From Moringa oleifera (lineage: Eukaryota > Streptophyta > Magnoliopsida > Brassicales > Moringaceae), in NCBI GenBank assembly GCA_021397835.1, contig JAJFZO010000609.1, forward strand, positions 11,162,001 through 11,226,000: 64,000 bases of DNA, read 5' to 3'. The notes beneath the pieces were generated by a model. That model saw nothing but the letters and a program-made list of their open reading frames with translations. It was not told the DNA's origin and did not search any database. Position numbers and translations under genes: made by a program. This document shows, piece by piece, positions 1 to 11,349 of the stretch; the stretch's first letter is position 1, and each line of letters starts with the position of its first letter.

Positions 1-146
1 AATTGCAAAAGGCAGTTGGCTGCCAATGGCTTTGGAGCTTTTCACCTCCCATTTCCAGTTCATAAATACTTGGTAGTGAGTTCTGTGCAGGTATCTTCTC
101 ACCTTTGAGCATGCTAATGCCTGTTTCTCTCTGTTTCTGTGATCAG

Positions 147-699
147 ATTCAGGTGTCTTAAGTACTGGCTGAAGGGGGAGACAAAGGGGGAAACAGAGAT
201 TTTCGTAGATAACCTTCAGGGTGGACCTGATAACATCAATCTTGCTCCAGATGGTTCTTTCTGGATTGCTCTTTTGCAGGTAATTTAAATTCCATGACCT
301 GTGGGAAATGATAAAAAGTTTGCAGAAGAGCCTGCAAAACTCTAGGTAAAACACTGGAACTAACAGGAAGTATTTGCTTTGCTGCAGCTAACTCATGATC
401 AGCTAAAGTTTGTGCACACCTCTGTGGCACTGAAGCAACTAGTGGCAACATTTTCAGGACTAACCAAGTTAGTGGTTGGAACATGGGATAAGGCAACGGT
501 AATCAATGTTGATGCCAACGGCAAAATAATTACGAAGTTTGATGATTCAGAAGGGAAGGTTATGAGCTTTGTAACATCAGCCCTGGAGTTCAAGGATCAT
601 CTTTACTTGGGCAGCCTGAACACCAATTTCATTGGAAAACTACCACTAGAAGCTGCACGAAGTCCAAATGCTCCAGATCAGCCAAAAAGAACACAGTAA
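147..699 (+). CDS. Strictosidine synthase-like protein, C-terminal part (5' end outside window)
   Basis: Two coding exons are visible, 147-279 and 388-699, joined in phase 0 across a GT-AG intron. Exon 1 carries FRCLKYWLKG and then GGPDNINLAPDGSFWIALLQ. Exon 2 carries KVMSFVTSALEFKDHLYLGS and ends with the stop at 697-699. These are hallmarks of the plant strictosidine-synthase-like (SSL, also called adipocyte plasma membrane-associated protein-like) beta-propeller family, whose members usually enter the secretory pathway. Most plant SSL proteins are not true strictosidine synthases; substrates are generally unknown, so no alkaloid activity is inferred. The first visible exon begins with the last base of a split codon, so at least one exon lies to the left. 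Positions 1-146 look like intron, and I could not place an upstream exon there. The gene is convergent with the proteasome gene that follows. Confidence 0.85.
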
Positions 700-1198
700 T
701 CCTTTTACATTTGCACCTTGTTGGACATTGCTTCACTGAAATATATTGAATGTGAATTGAACTGCTGCATAACTCATGAGGTAATCTGAATAACTCATGA
801 AGTAATCTGAGGAACTCATGAGGCAGCATCATCCAATTGTGCCTCCCAGAATTCATCCTACAATCCCATTCAGTATTGTAATAGCTAGTGAGGAACTGCT
901 CTGTTTTAAGATCGCATCCTTGTAGGCGGACTAGTCAGACCAAGTCAAATCTTGGATTTGGAATACACTGACACATCAAACAAGCTCCATATCATGCATT
1001 TTATGATAAAGTAAACAATTGAAATTGACAATTGTATCATGATTTAATACTTCCGGAAATTTCAAACAGTAACAGAGGAGAATGAGTTCAACACACTACA
1101 AATAAATTCCCCCTCTCTCCCTCCATCAAACTCTATGATTAACTGAAGCAAATATTTGTAGGTTCACATTCTGCAACAATGTCCAAATGGCGTTTCAA
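700..1198. other. Convergent 3' UTR spacer
   Basis: About 500 bp lie between the stop of the SSL gene and the stop of the minus-strand PAA gene. It must hold both 3' UTRs and polyadenylation regions. No ORF of note is present. A short 21-bp tandem repeat lies at 771-823 (listed separately). Confidence 0.6.
771..823 (+). repeat. 21-bp tandem repeat in SSL 3' UTR, about 2.5 copies
   Basis: Copies start at 771, 792 and 813, each opening with AACTCATGA. The first two 21-bp units differ at only a few positions; the third is truncated after 11 bases. It sits about 70 bp past the stop codon, probably in the 3' UTR. Confidence 0.8.
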
Positions 1199-4100
1199 TC
1201 AGTCTCGCTCACTGATGGCTGTCAAATGCTCGTCAATATCTTCGGTCGACAAAACACGGAAAACTGGATTTTCTGATCTCACAACTCCCACCTGCAAAAG
1301 ATTCCCGTCAATAATTGTTGAGAAACAGAACAACTCCATGAAATAAGTGTATGACATTGCATTCAGCCTTTCCCATGATAGGGATAGAGATCAGGTTGCA
1401 CAAGAAAGCATGGTAACAAATCTGAAAATTGGAAATATAAGAGTCGGAGAAACTCCAAAAGTGGAATTGGAACTCAGAAATGATAACATCAGATTAATTT
1501 CAACACTTTGTCGTATTCTCTGCTATGAAATGTTGGTTAAATAAGCCACACGCATCTGAAAACATAATGAACTTCCTCATTCAGAAAGACAATCCTTTGC
1601 TGTTGAAAAAACACCAATCTTACCAAACATGCAAACAATCTTGTTTAATAAATATAAACCTCGTTACCTCAATTTCATTGGCCTTGAAATCCTCTTGAAG
1701 AACTGACTGGAGAGCAGAAATAGCAGTCTACACAATAGAAGGAATGAAGCAGCATGAGAAGATCCAGACACTATCAATGTTAATTTTTTAATACTCCAAA
1801 GGACCAAAAAAGCTCATAAGAACTGCCTCTAAAAGCTAGTATAAACTTCTAATTGCTGAAAACAAACTGAGCTAAGAATGAACTTCTGAAAAAACCTTGC
1901 ATGGCTCATTGGAAATCATTTGAAACTCATGGACAACTAAAGCAATTGTACAAAAAATGACTTTTATCAGCTCCGGATTCAGTTCAAAGCCCTACTTTAT
2001 GCATAACTTCATCCAGCATCCAACCAGAATCCTCACTCCCCCCCAGCCCCCACAAAAGAAAGAAGAAAGATGAACAGAAGGTTTTCCGTTCAACCAGACC
2101 ATTCCAAAAGAGAAAGTGACATCATCTTGTCATGAAATATTGTAATGTATGCAAGTTGCCAAATAAACCATTGACAGGGTTTCTTCATTCCTTTTTCAAT
2201 GTTTGATATGCCGTTCAACAAATTTCTTTTGCAGACATAATGGAAAGAAAAAAGGTACCTGCACTGTTTCCTCATAAGAAAAAGCAGGATCATTTTTCAT
2301 TTTCTTCTCCAAGAAATTGATTGCCTCTTGTTCCTTCGATCCAGCGCTTGTTGCCTGTACATATGAGTCAACAAATAATACTTAAGGCAATAAAATCTCC
2401 TCTGAAATTTTATTTCACCAGAAATTACAACAAATTTCCAGTAACAAATCACCACTTTGTTTTCACATACAAATAAGCATTACAGTCGGAACAAGATAGT
2501 CTGCCCAAACTCAGAATATTAGTATAAGGCAAATATTAGTATAAGGCAGGGATTTCAAGTTCCAACCAAGTTATTGCATTCAGAAAAATATATTGATTGA
2601 GAGCACACATGCTTCTGCCATCCAAAGTCAAAGGAAACATAGAATTCAAGAAATAAGACCAAAGATTACAAATTAAATCTAATTAGAAACAATCTTCTTA
2701 TCAGCAAAGAATACATACATAGATATAAGAGAAATTTCACATGGTTCTGGCTTCAAAAAATCTTAAAAGGCAATGGCAACAGACTTTTTGATTATCGAGC
2801 TTAAATAGGAACCTCAGGAATTTGGATTAAAACTAAAAGATTTTGGTGATCAGCAATCCTGTATAAACAACTAACAGCTTAGAGACCAATAGAAGTTCCA
2901 TTTTCAACTTTGCTAATTAATAACTTGGAGGATATGTACTGAATTTACATCCAACCAAATGTTTCTACATGATTAATACTAAGACCCAAGTATTAAACTT
3001 CCAAGAGAGAGAGACTGGAACTTTCAGTTAGACATCATAGCGCCTAGAGATACAGGTACAGTTCATCGCCTTACTTATCCAAGCGTGTCACCGGATAGTC
3101 GGATATGCCGTACTCTGATTTTTATGAGGTTAGGAACCATTTGCTCTTACCAGCATTGCTCATTATTAGGTAACGCATTCCCGTTTATCGATTTTAAGGT
3201 TAGAGTGACACATCGCTTTTGCGAAAATAATGAATGATATGGAGTCATGCAAAGAGCGCGCTTTATTAATATAATAGAAAGGGGTTTTTGTGCATCCCAT
3301 TAGCAAGAGAAAGAAACATATTATTGAAATGTTTTTGGCCCCAACCATTCTTTTTTTCTTCTCTTTTAAATAAGAGCTTGCTCCTAGATTATAGCCTGAA
3401 AACTACTTTAATTGAGTTATCTACTTGAAGCCCATAGTAAATATTATGTTTATATAATCATGGAATTTATTATAACCGTAATGTGCACTAAGATGCTGAA
3501 ACAGAGTTACTTCAAACAAACTAGAAGGTAGTCAACCACAATCCTAACAAGATAAACTTAGAAGCAAAATTTTTACAAAAGCATCAAAATCCAATACAAT
3601 GGAGGACTAGAGTATCTCTTGAAATACTACCTTGTGACCATAAAAATGTCCAGCTGGATCACACTTGTACAGTTGGGGCCCTTTCTCTTCATCAATACCC
3701 AAAACCATAGCAACTTCACATTAAAAGAAAAGAAAGATGTTCAGTGCCAGTTGAGGGGAAATAACATCACTAGCAGTAAGTTAAAAAATGTTTCTTGAAC
3801 AATATTTCAAAGATATACTACATGAGGTTCAAATAAGAATCATTAAAAGTACAAAAGAAACCATTTAGTGAGGCGTGGATGAGACTGCTATCATACCAAC
3901 TCCCAGGGGTCTCATATAAGCATGTTGAGTATAGACTTGTGACTTGTCTGCAATCCTACATGATCAAACAAACAATACGATTATTTATAATTCCTGTGGA
4001 ATTATTTTTTGCAATAAGCAAGAGGCAGAAAAAAGAAGAAAAATAACTCCATGTTCTCATATAAAAAATAAATTATAATTCACAACGATTATGAGTTGGA

Positions 4101-4905
4101 GGGCAACATATAGTCTATGGAACAATTTACCAGCTCTCATATGGAATCCTTGATTAATTATATGATTCAAGAATATATCCAAAAAGTTAAAAGATGAGGA
4201 ACAATATTGATTTCCAAGCTTCTCTAACTGAGGTCCTAAACAGTTTGTTGCCAAAATTTATCAGGTAGCTAAGTCTTTCCAACACTTAATAGCACAGTTT
4301 AAGCATTTAATATGGGTAGATCATATCATTTGATCTGACACACCAGTTTCTATAGTTCACCAAATTTTTCTCAACTGTATCTTAGAATAACTTCTGAAAA
4401 TAGAAGTAATAATCACACATGCAAAATCCATCAAATATGCTGAATGATCACTACGTGCAACTTAATGAAAACAATATTAAACTTCACTAAGAAAACCATA
4501 CCATTTGGCAAGCACATCAACAGGCATTTCATATCCATATCTGAATCGAAACTCAGCAGCTTCATTCCTTGCTTGTTGGACCAAGGTCCTTGCATCAGCT
4601 GAAAATTGATATAGAAATGACTTAGTGTTACAGACAATAATTTTTTACTTCCAGCCAGAAAAGTGAGTTCTTAGCTTGCAGTCAAGTAGAAACCAGGGTC
4701 AAATCAGAGGGTATTGAAGCAGATGCTATTAAGTAACACATTCTGTTTCATGATCACTTCCTAGCATGACAATATTGTCTTCCCCAGCCTATCACTAGGT
4801 TTGGGATATATTTTTAAACACATATTACAGAATCCTCCTCGCATTTTCAACAAAGAATCTTTTTCATGATCAGACCCTATCAGGAATTTTATTTCCCAAC
4901 TCACA

Positions 4906-4955
<50 letters not shown>

Positions 4956-5583
4956 ACCTCCAAACTTCAAACCCAGTAAGAGCCCAAAAAGTTCCCTCTA
5001 TTCTTCGAATCTGAGTCGCTTCAAAACTTAATTTGTTTCATTTTAAGAAAAAAGAAGGCTACAAAATGGGGCAACAGAAGCAAACCTGTCATGCCAGTAG
5101 CCAACAACCCAAGGTATTTGGTAATGGGGAAAAGATGGGTTACGCTAGTCTGATCCAAAAGCTTGTCCTGCCCAGTTTATTCGAATAGAAACTCAATTAA
5201 TCAAAACCCATAAAAACCCTAATCAAACAAACCAAAAAATGCGACACAAAAGCCCAAATCTGAGAGTGATTAAAACCGAGAAAAAAAAGAAATGACAAGA
5301 AACTCACCGGAACTTTCTTCTGTGTGACAACACACACCGAGTCCTTCCCACGAACGCCAATCGAAGTGATCCCAGCCGCCTTCACGGCCTTGAAAGCATA
5401 CTCTGCTCAATCACACAACAAATGCCCAGTTCGGTTGCCGGTAAAGTGAAGGAAGAACTAAAGCTTAAACGGAAATGAGACATAGAACAGAGAGATTGGA
5501 TACTGACCTACTTGAAAGAGACGACCTTCAGGTGAGAAGATGGTGATGTGGCGATCGTAGCCACCTCCACTTCCTCTACTCAT
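1199..5583 (-). CDS. PAA1: 20S proteasome subunit alpha type-6 (PAA)
   Basis: This is a structural alpha-ring subunit of the 20S proteasome core, in cytosol and nucleus. Nine exons on the minus strand: 5508-5583, 5308-5402, 5086-5167, 4502-4598, 3897-3955, 3631-3713, 2259-2354, 1668-1727 and 1199-1291. They total 741 nt, giving 246 residues, the length I know for plant PAA. The N-terminus [20 protein letters not shown] contains the alpha-subunit signature, which follows the ring-gating tail; GRLFQVEYAFKA continues across the first splice junction. Later landmarks are [36 protein letters not shown] and the end [17 protein letters not shown]. Alpha subunits lack the catalytic N-terminal Thr, and none is present. 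The start is the only ATG giving the conserved N-terminus. Introns hold a long GA microsatellite, a 17-bp duplication and an odd 300-bp segment, all listed separately. Confidence 0.97.
2515..2548. repeat. Exact 17-bp tandem duplication in a PAA intron
   Basis: A 17-bp unit beginning AATATTAGTATAAGG occurs twice back to back (2515-2531 and 2532-2548) without mismatch. It lies in the intron between PAA exons 2259-2354 and 3631-3713. Confidence 0.85.
4909..4950. repeat. (GA)21 microsatellite in a PAA intron
   Basis: An uninterrupted GA dinucleotide tract of about 21 units lies in the intron between the third and fourth PAA coding exons. It is a likely polymorphic SSR marker. It stays clear of the splice sites at 4598 and 5086. 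Confidence 0.95.
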
Positions 5584-7095
5584 CTTTCCTCAAAGGTTTT
5601 TTTTTTTTTTGGGGTTTGTGTACTGCTAGCAGAGAGTTGATTTTCAGTGTTGTGTATAACAAAGAAGAAAGCTTTTTCCCCAAGACAGTCGATGCAATGG
5701 CTCCTTGTACTTAACTCGCAGAGGAAGAAAGGTGGGCCATTTGTCCAAAATGCCCTTGACCTCTTTCTTCTTCTTTTTTTTTTTTAATATCTACCTTAAC
5801 TGTTGTTAATTTTATTTTGGGTAAATATTATTTTAAATGTTACATTTTATTCTTTTATTTTAATTAATTTTTTAAAAAAGTATTTAAAAATTTAATATTT
5901 TAATTTTAATTTAATTAAATTTTATTAAAAATTTTAAATATTAAAAATATATTCAAAAATTATTATTAGAAAATTTAAATTTTTTTAATAATAAAAAATA
6001 TATTTTTAAAAAATATATTATCAAAATTTTAAAAAAATTAACAAAAATAATTAATTAGTTAAAAAAATTTAAATTTAAAAAATAAAAATAAAATATAGTG
6101 TAAAATCTATTTAAGTAATTTTTAATCATTTCAAGATTAAAAAGATTATTAATTTTTTATAACTATTTCATGTCAAAATTGATATATTAAAATTTGTTTG
6201 AATGTATTTGAAAAATTAAGATTTTATTAAAGAGAAGATAAAATTTTAGATGATATTTATTTTTTTATTTTTAACAACTTTATTGTGTGAGTAATAAATC
6301 AAATTCTATCCCTAGTCTTTCTCTTTAAAATTCATAAGTGATCTTATGTTTAATGATTCTTTAACATATTAAAAATGATAATATATCAAAATAAAAATAA
6401 AATATTTTAAACTATATATATTAATTTAAACAGTATCGATTTGTTGAATTATATTTTTAATATTTTCATTTAATTAAATTTAAATTTAAAATTAAAAATT
6501 ATTAAAAATAATATTTTTATTATTAGAATATTTTTAAAATAATTATTCATCAATTTGTAAACTTTTTTATGAATATTTTAAAATTTAATTCTGTAAAATT
6601 AATATATATATTCAATCAGTACTTAAATATATAATATTTTAAAAATTAATTTTTTACAAAATAATTTTTATATATTTTAAATCAAAATTTATCGTGTAAA
6701 ATTTTTAATTTAAATATTCATAATGTTTGAATTTTTCTATAAAATTTTTTAATGGTACAATAAATCAATGAATTTAAATTAAAAACATATAAATTAAGGT
6801 TTTTTAAATTTTATTTCAACAATAAAAATGTTACTCACAAAATATTAATTTTAATATTATATATATTTATTAATATCAGGGAAGGGTTTCTTGGTTTTCT
6901 AAGGGACCGTTGTAGTGTGCTTCCAGCTCCTCTCCTTGGCTCTTCTCGGTTTTCCCACTTAACAAAGAAGTGGTTTTCTTCTAGACAACTACGCTACTTC
7001 TTCCATGTAAGGGACTTCTTTGATAACCATTTTCCGGCTCTGCATAGTGTAAATTCAGCTATCAAGCTTCTTGCGACTTCCATCTTCTGCAGGAG
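5584..7095. other. PAA upstream region and AT-rich spacer
   Basis: Positions 5584 to about 5710 are probably the PAA 5' UTR and core promoter. From about 5780 to 6880 the sequence is almost pure A/T with long runs of both bases and no coding potential. Base balance recovers from about 6880, just before the candidate small gene at 7096. Confidence 0.6.
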
Positions 7096-7712
7096 ATGGC
7101 TCATTCCAATTTGTGGAGCTCGCACACCAAGAATATGGCCCTGGATCCCGTGCCTGGTTTGTTTTCTCTTCATCTAGCATTCAATTTTCCGGCTTTTAAT
7201 CTCCTGTAGGTAGTGCTTTTATTGATTTTATGGTGATGGTGCCTACAAGCTAATTACATGACGAAAGACAGAACCTGGTTCTTTCTGTTTTTTCAGCTGT
7301 GTTTGTGGTGATACCCATGGTTTGATTGGAAAATATGGTCTTATGTGTTGCAGGCAATGTTTCCATAGCAATGCCAAGCAAATTGGCTGCATTAAAGGTC
7401 AGCTTTTCTACTTTCCTGGAATACCTTCAGCATGTTTAACAGGATGTTACCATAGCAATTACATTTGGTCTCTGTTTCTGGTTTTCTCCCTGTCTGTATC
7501 TCTATTCTGATGCCCTGACTATGATCTTGATACTACTTTGTGCCTTTTAAGTAATGCTAAATCTTGGTCAGATTTTCCAGCTGATGTTTTCTTCCTTTTC
7601 TCGTTTCGGCAATGAATTTTCCCCTTCAATGCCTTCCAAACCAGCTTCAACTTTCACTAGTTATGTCTTCAGCATTCTTACCATTACTCGGGACATTGTA
7701 GATAGTTGTTAA
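7096..7712 (+). CDS. Possible small three-exon gene, unknown product
   Basis: Three segments splice in frame with good GT-AG sites: 7096-7156, 7354-7397 and 7581-7712. They would encode about 78 residues, starting [20 protein letters not shown] and continuing [15 protein letters not shown], with TAA at 7710-7712. I do not recognise the family. The first 35 residues look protein-like, while the third exon is less convincing, rich in Ser, Phe and Thr. The region 6880-7100 has normal base composition after an AT-rich spacer, as a transcribed leader would. It is convergent with MTNA. It could equally be a non-coding transcript or a gene fragment; no domain is visible. Confidence 0.3.
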
Positions 7713-8075
7713 AGGTTTTTCATGATTTTTGCTCATGTCAGAAAAGGTTGAACTTAAGGCACTGCAGAGGTTAAATATCTAGATGGTAACTGAAGCTAAC
7801 TGAATAGATTTTAGTTTGCTCACCTGTGAACATTTTTATTGAAGATAACCTTACAAAACCCCTGCAGTGTTTACAGAGTATATAGCCAATACAATTACAT
7901 GCTTATAGTTTACACAGTTGGGAACAAACAGGCATGGCAGATAGGAAGGCTGTTTGCCTCTCCCCCAAGTGCTTCTGATTCTGATTCACGGAAAGTTGCA
8001 TTTTATTTAAACAAGATACATTGCACTGACTCGTATGCCATAAGGATTGAATTTGTCCGGTTGGTGAAGCACCCC
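7713..8075. other. Convergent spacer, mainly MTNA 3' UTR
   Basis: This stretch lies downstream of the MTNA stop (minus strand) and downstream of the weak candidate gene on the plus strand. A plus-strand ORF crosses it and runs into the antisense of MTNA exons; I treat that ORF as fortuitous. Confidence 0.5.
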
Positions 8076-11000
8076 TTATTTGGAGGGCTGCCCTACTGCC
8101 TCCTGTATGAATTCCTTTATGTCAAAGGAATCAGCGTTCAATTTTGTGATGACCCCCTACCCGAAGAGCACAAGGTGAGGGTGAGAACAAACTCAAGAAA
8201 GACAGAAGAGCGAGAGAAAGAGGCAGAGACAGAGAGAAAAGACCTTTTCTGTAATGATACCAGCTATCAGATTAGCAGGGGTAACATCAAAAGCTGGATT
8301 CCAAACAGAAATCCCAGATGCGGCAATTTGTTCCCCTAATCCTCCACGTGAATTCAACAGTTCCTTCGCTGATCTTTCCTCAACAATAATTTGATCACCA
8401 GATGAAAGGGATAAATCAACAGAGGTCAGTGGTGCAGCGACATAAAATGGAATCTGATGACGCTTCGCACTTATTGCAAGGCTGTAAGTTCCAATCTTAT
8501 TAGCAGTATCACCTATAGGTAATTGCATGCAAATGTTAAACATGCCTCCTTGAATTACAATACAAAAGCACATAAAAAGTCATGAACTATATTTTACCAT
8601 ACCATTTGCTGCAACACGATCTGCTCCAACTATGACAGCTTTCACACGTCCATCCTTCATTAAAGCAGCTGCAGCAGAGTCTGCTATGAGAGTAGCTGGT
8701 ATTTTATCATGTACCAGCTCAAAAGCTGTGAGTCTAGATCCCTGCAGTTAAATGGAAAATGTAAGAAGATACATACCAGAAGCCACCATTTCAAGGAACC
8801 ATCCTTTTCACATTAGAGGATAAAACAAAACCAAGGTACAATCCCTAGAATGTCCAATAAAACTAAGTGTATAGAAAAAAGTAAGAGCCGCAATGTTTAT
8901 GCAGCATCTTAACAAGCCAATCATACCCTAACATTTTAACTGGACAGCTAGGATGGTCAATCAACCATCCTCCTTTTCTAGTTGATTTCAACTTCATGTT
9001 AAACTATTTCATAATGATTTATGAGTTTTTCCTTTGCTAATCTATCATTGTGATGATAATGACAATTGCTTATTCTGCCATCATCATGGTGAGGTAATTT
9101 TAAGTCATTAATATGAACACTGCACAACTGTAAATGCATCAAACAAGAGAGGAAAAAGGATCCATAAAGATAAAATAAATCAAAAATTTAATTAGTCATT
9201 ATATTTTCATATGACTTTCCATACAAGTTCATACTGAATTTCGAGATTGAACCTGCTCTATTGCCTCTTTGTTTAACAAAGTCTGCAAGAATTGTTCAGA
9301 AACAAGAAGCCAAACATTACCTGATTAAATGGACGAGTTTCAGTGCAGTAAGCCCTTTCTAACACTCCTTCAGCATAAAGTGCGCGGATTACACCCAGGG
9401 CGGTTCCATATCCAGCAGTTGCAAGACTGGCAAATGAGATTGAATTACAATACAAATGGAGTTGCTAGTGCGAGAGTTCAAGAGTCATTTTTTGAAGATA
9501 GAAAAGTAGAATGCAAATGAACCAAGAAACAGAAAGGTGTGAGTAGGGTGGGAGCAGAAAAGAGAGAGATATGAAAGTGCAGAGGAAAGAAGATAAGGAA
9601 CCTGCCAGTGTTGCAATGGGTCAGAATAGAAAGCTGCTTAGAATTTTTCAGCTGGCGCTTAAGGAAACTTGCCCCAAAAGAGCCAATTGCTTTGTTTGAA
9701 GCAACATCATCCTTAAGCATGATCTCAGCAGCTTCAATGTAAGCCTACAAAAGATTGACAGACAAACCAAAATAACACAAAAGTTTATTAAGCACTCAAC
9801 TAAAGCAACACAACAAAAGAGAGGATATTTTGTCTACTATGCATCTCAGTAAGCACTAAAACAGATTTTAGGCCGAATACATGCAACCTGTATCTTCATA
9901 TATGGTATACCTGGAAAACAGCCTTAGGTTCTGAAGTAGCACCAGCAGCTTCCAACACAACTTCTTTAAGTTTTGCTGCAGCATCTGAAAGATTTACTGC
10001 AGTTGGCCGACTGAAGACATGACAATTGTTAAGCACAACTTCAAGTGCTCAGGGTAAATACTAAGTTCAAGACTACAAATTGTATTACTTTGGAAAAAAA
10101 TAAAATAAAATGAAAGAGCTATTTGCAAACAGCCCTAGCACAGCAGGTCCAAACAGAAAATTTTGTGTCATGTAAAATTTTCTTGCCTTCTGTAAAAATT
10201 GCAAACTCAATTCACACTTTGAACAATGCAATGTGTCATATCCCATATGATTAAAAGCAAAAGACTTTGTTATCGGCAAGTCATGTGCTAAGGCTGACCG
10301 ATAAAAATACCTGGAGACAAGATATTCTAACTTTTTCCCAAGGAACGAAGCAGCATCATCAGATGTTCCTGTGAAAGCCTCTAAGTTAAACACTTCTACT
10401 GCCAAGGAGAGTGCTGCTGCTATAGCAATAGCAGGTGCGCCGCGTACCACCATATCTCGTATTGCAGTCCTGAAAAATGAACGACACATCACTCCCTTGT
10501 TTGATACTTTGGTTGATTACATGTGATGTTCAGAACATTTGATAAAACAAGTTCTCGGTAACAGAAGTTCAAGACATGAGATGCTGAAGATTCAATGACC
10601 TCGAATTTCGAAGGAGACAATCATGCATGGCAATCATAACTACAGAAATTCAATAGCAGATTACCTGAAAAGTTATCAACAACATTGAAGATATCCCTGA
10701 AATAGCTTGTATCACTACCAATCTCAATAAATTTTAAATAAGATTGACACAATTAGAAGAGACAATTTCCTTCATATTCAGAACAGGGTCCTTTTACTTC
10801 ACATTCTTTAAAAAAGGAACCCATCTTAAAACCAATTAGAGATTGCCATGCAAAAAGAAGCAAAAGGAAACACATCAAATGCCAGAGGGAGAAGGAGGAG
10901 GTATGGCAGGTTACCATCCATCTGATGCATCTCGAATATCCAAGTATGTTGTCTCCAAAGGAAGCTTTCTCTGTTCAGTTCCAAAAAAGCAATCATCTTT

Positions 11001-11349
11001 TAAAATAAGAGAAATAATCAGCAACTAATCCATCAGGTTTCATAAAAATAGCATCGAAAAATTCTGTTTCCAACAAAGCTTGCTTTATCTATCTGTATAT
11101 CATTTCTATTAGCTGGTAACCAGTGATGCGTTCAGACTTCATGTTAAATCACTTCCAGTAATCCCGGAAGTGAATTCCTAGATTACTGGAATTCACTATT
11201 CTAAATACAATCACATTAGCAAAATCTTAAGCTTGATTGGGCATAGAGACAGGTACCTGGTCGAGAAGTTGAAGCGAGCCACGCTTGTAGCAGATAGACT
11301 GGAGAGAGCTCTCTGCTTCAGCTCCACTGAAGTTAGTATCAGGAGCCAT
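8076..11349 (-). CDS. MTNA: Methylthioribose-1-phosphate isomerase (MTNA)
   Basis: MTNA converts 5-methylthioribose-1-phosphate to 5-methylthioribulose-1-phosphate in the methionine salvage (Yang) cycle, which recycles sulfur from ethylene and polyamine synthesis. Nine minus-strand exons: 11257-11349, 10915-10970, 10311-10469, 9911-10010, 9602-9744, 9321-9426, 8603-8741, 8244-8512 and 8076-8156, totalling 1146 nt or 381 residues. The family is the eIF2B-alpha-like fold. Active-site motifs are intact: THCNTGS with Cys180, and [10 protein letters not shown] with Asp260, the Cys/Asp pair used by this enzyme family. [19 protein letters not shown] and [18 protein letters not shown] are also diagnostic. 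The last small exon ([18 protein letters not shown]) was found by splice logic. The start ATG at 11349 gives [15 protein letters not shown]. The gene diverges from the TBL gene. Confidence 0.96.

Noticed and set aside
1..146. Upstream exon of the SSL gene
   Set aside because: Possible donors (for example GTGAGT near 79) do not give both the right phase and the expected protein sequence; treated as intron.
7839..8339. 166-codon plus-strand ORF
   Set aside because: It runs antisense through the MTNA 3' UTR and its last two coding exons, and has no family-like motif. The minus-strand MTNA exons explain the conservation here.
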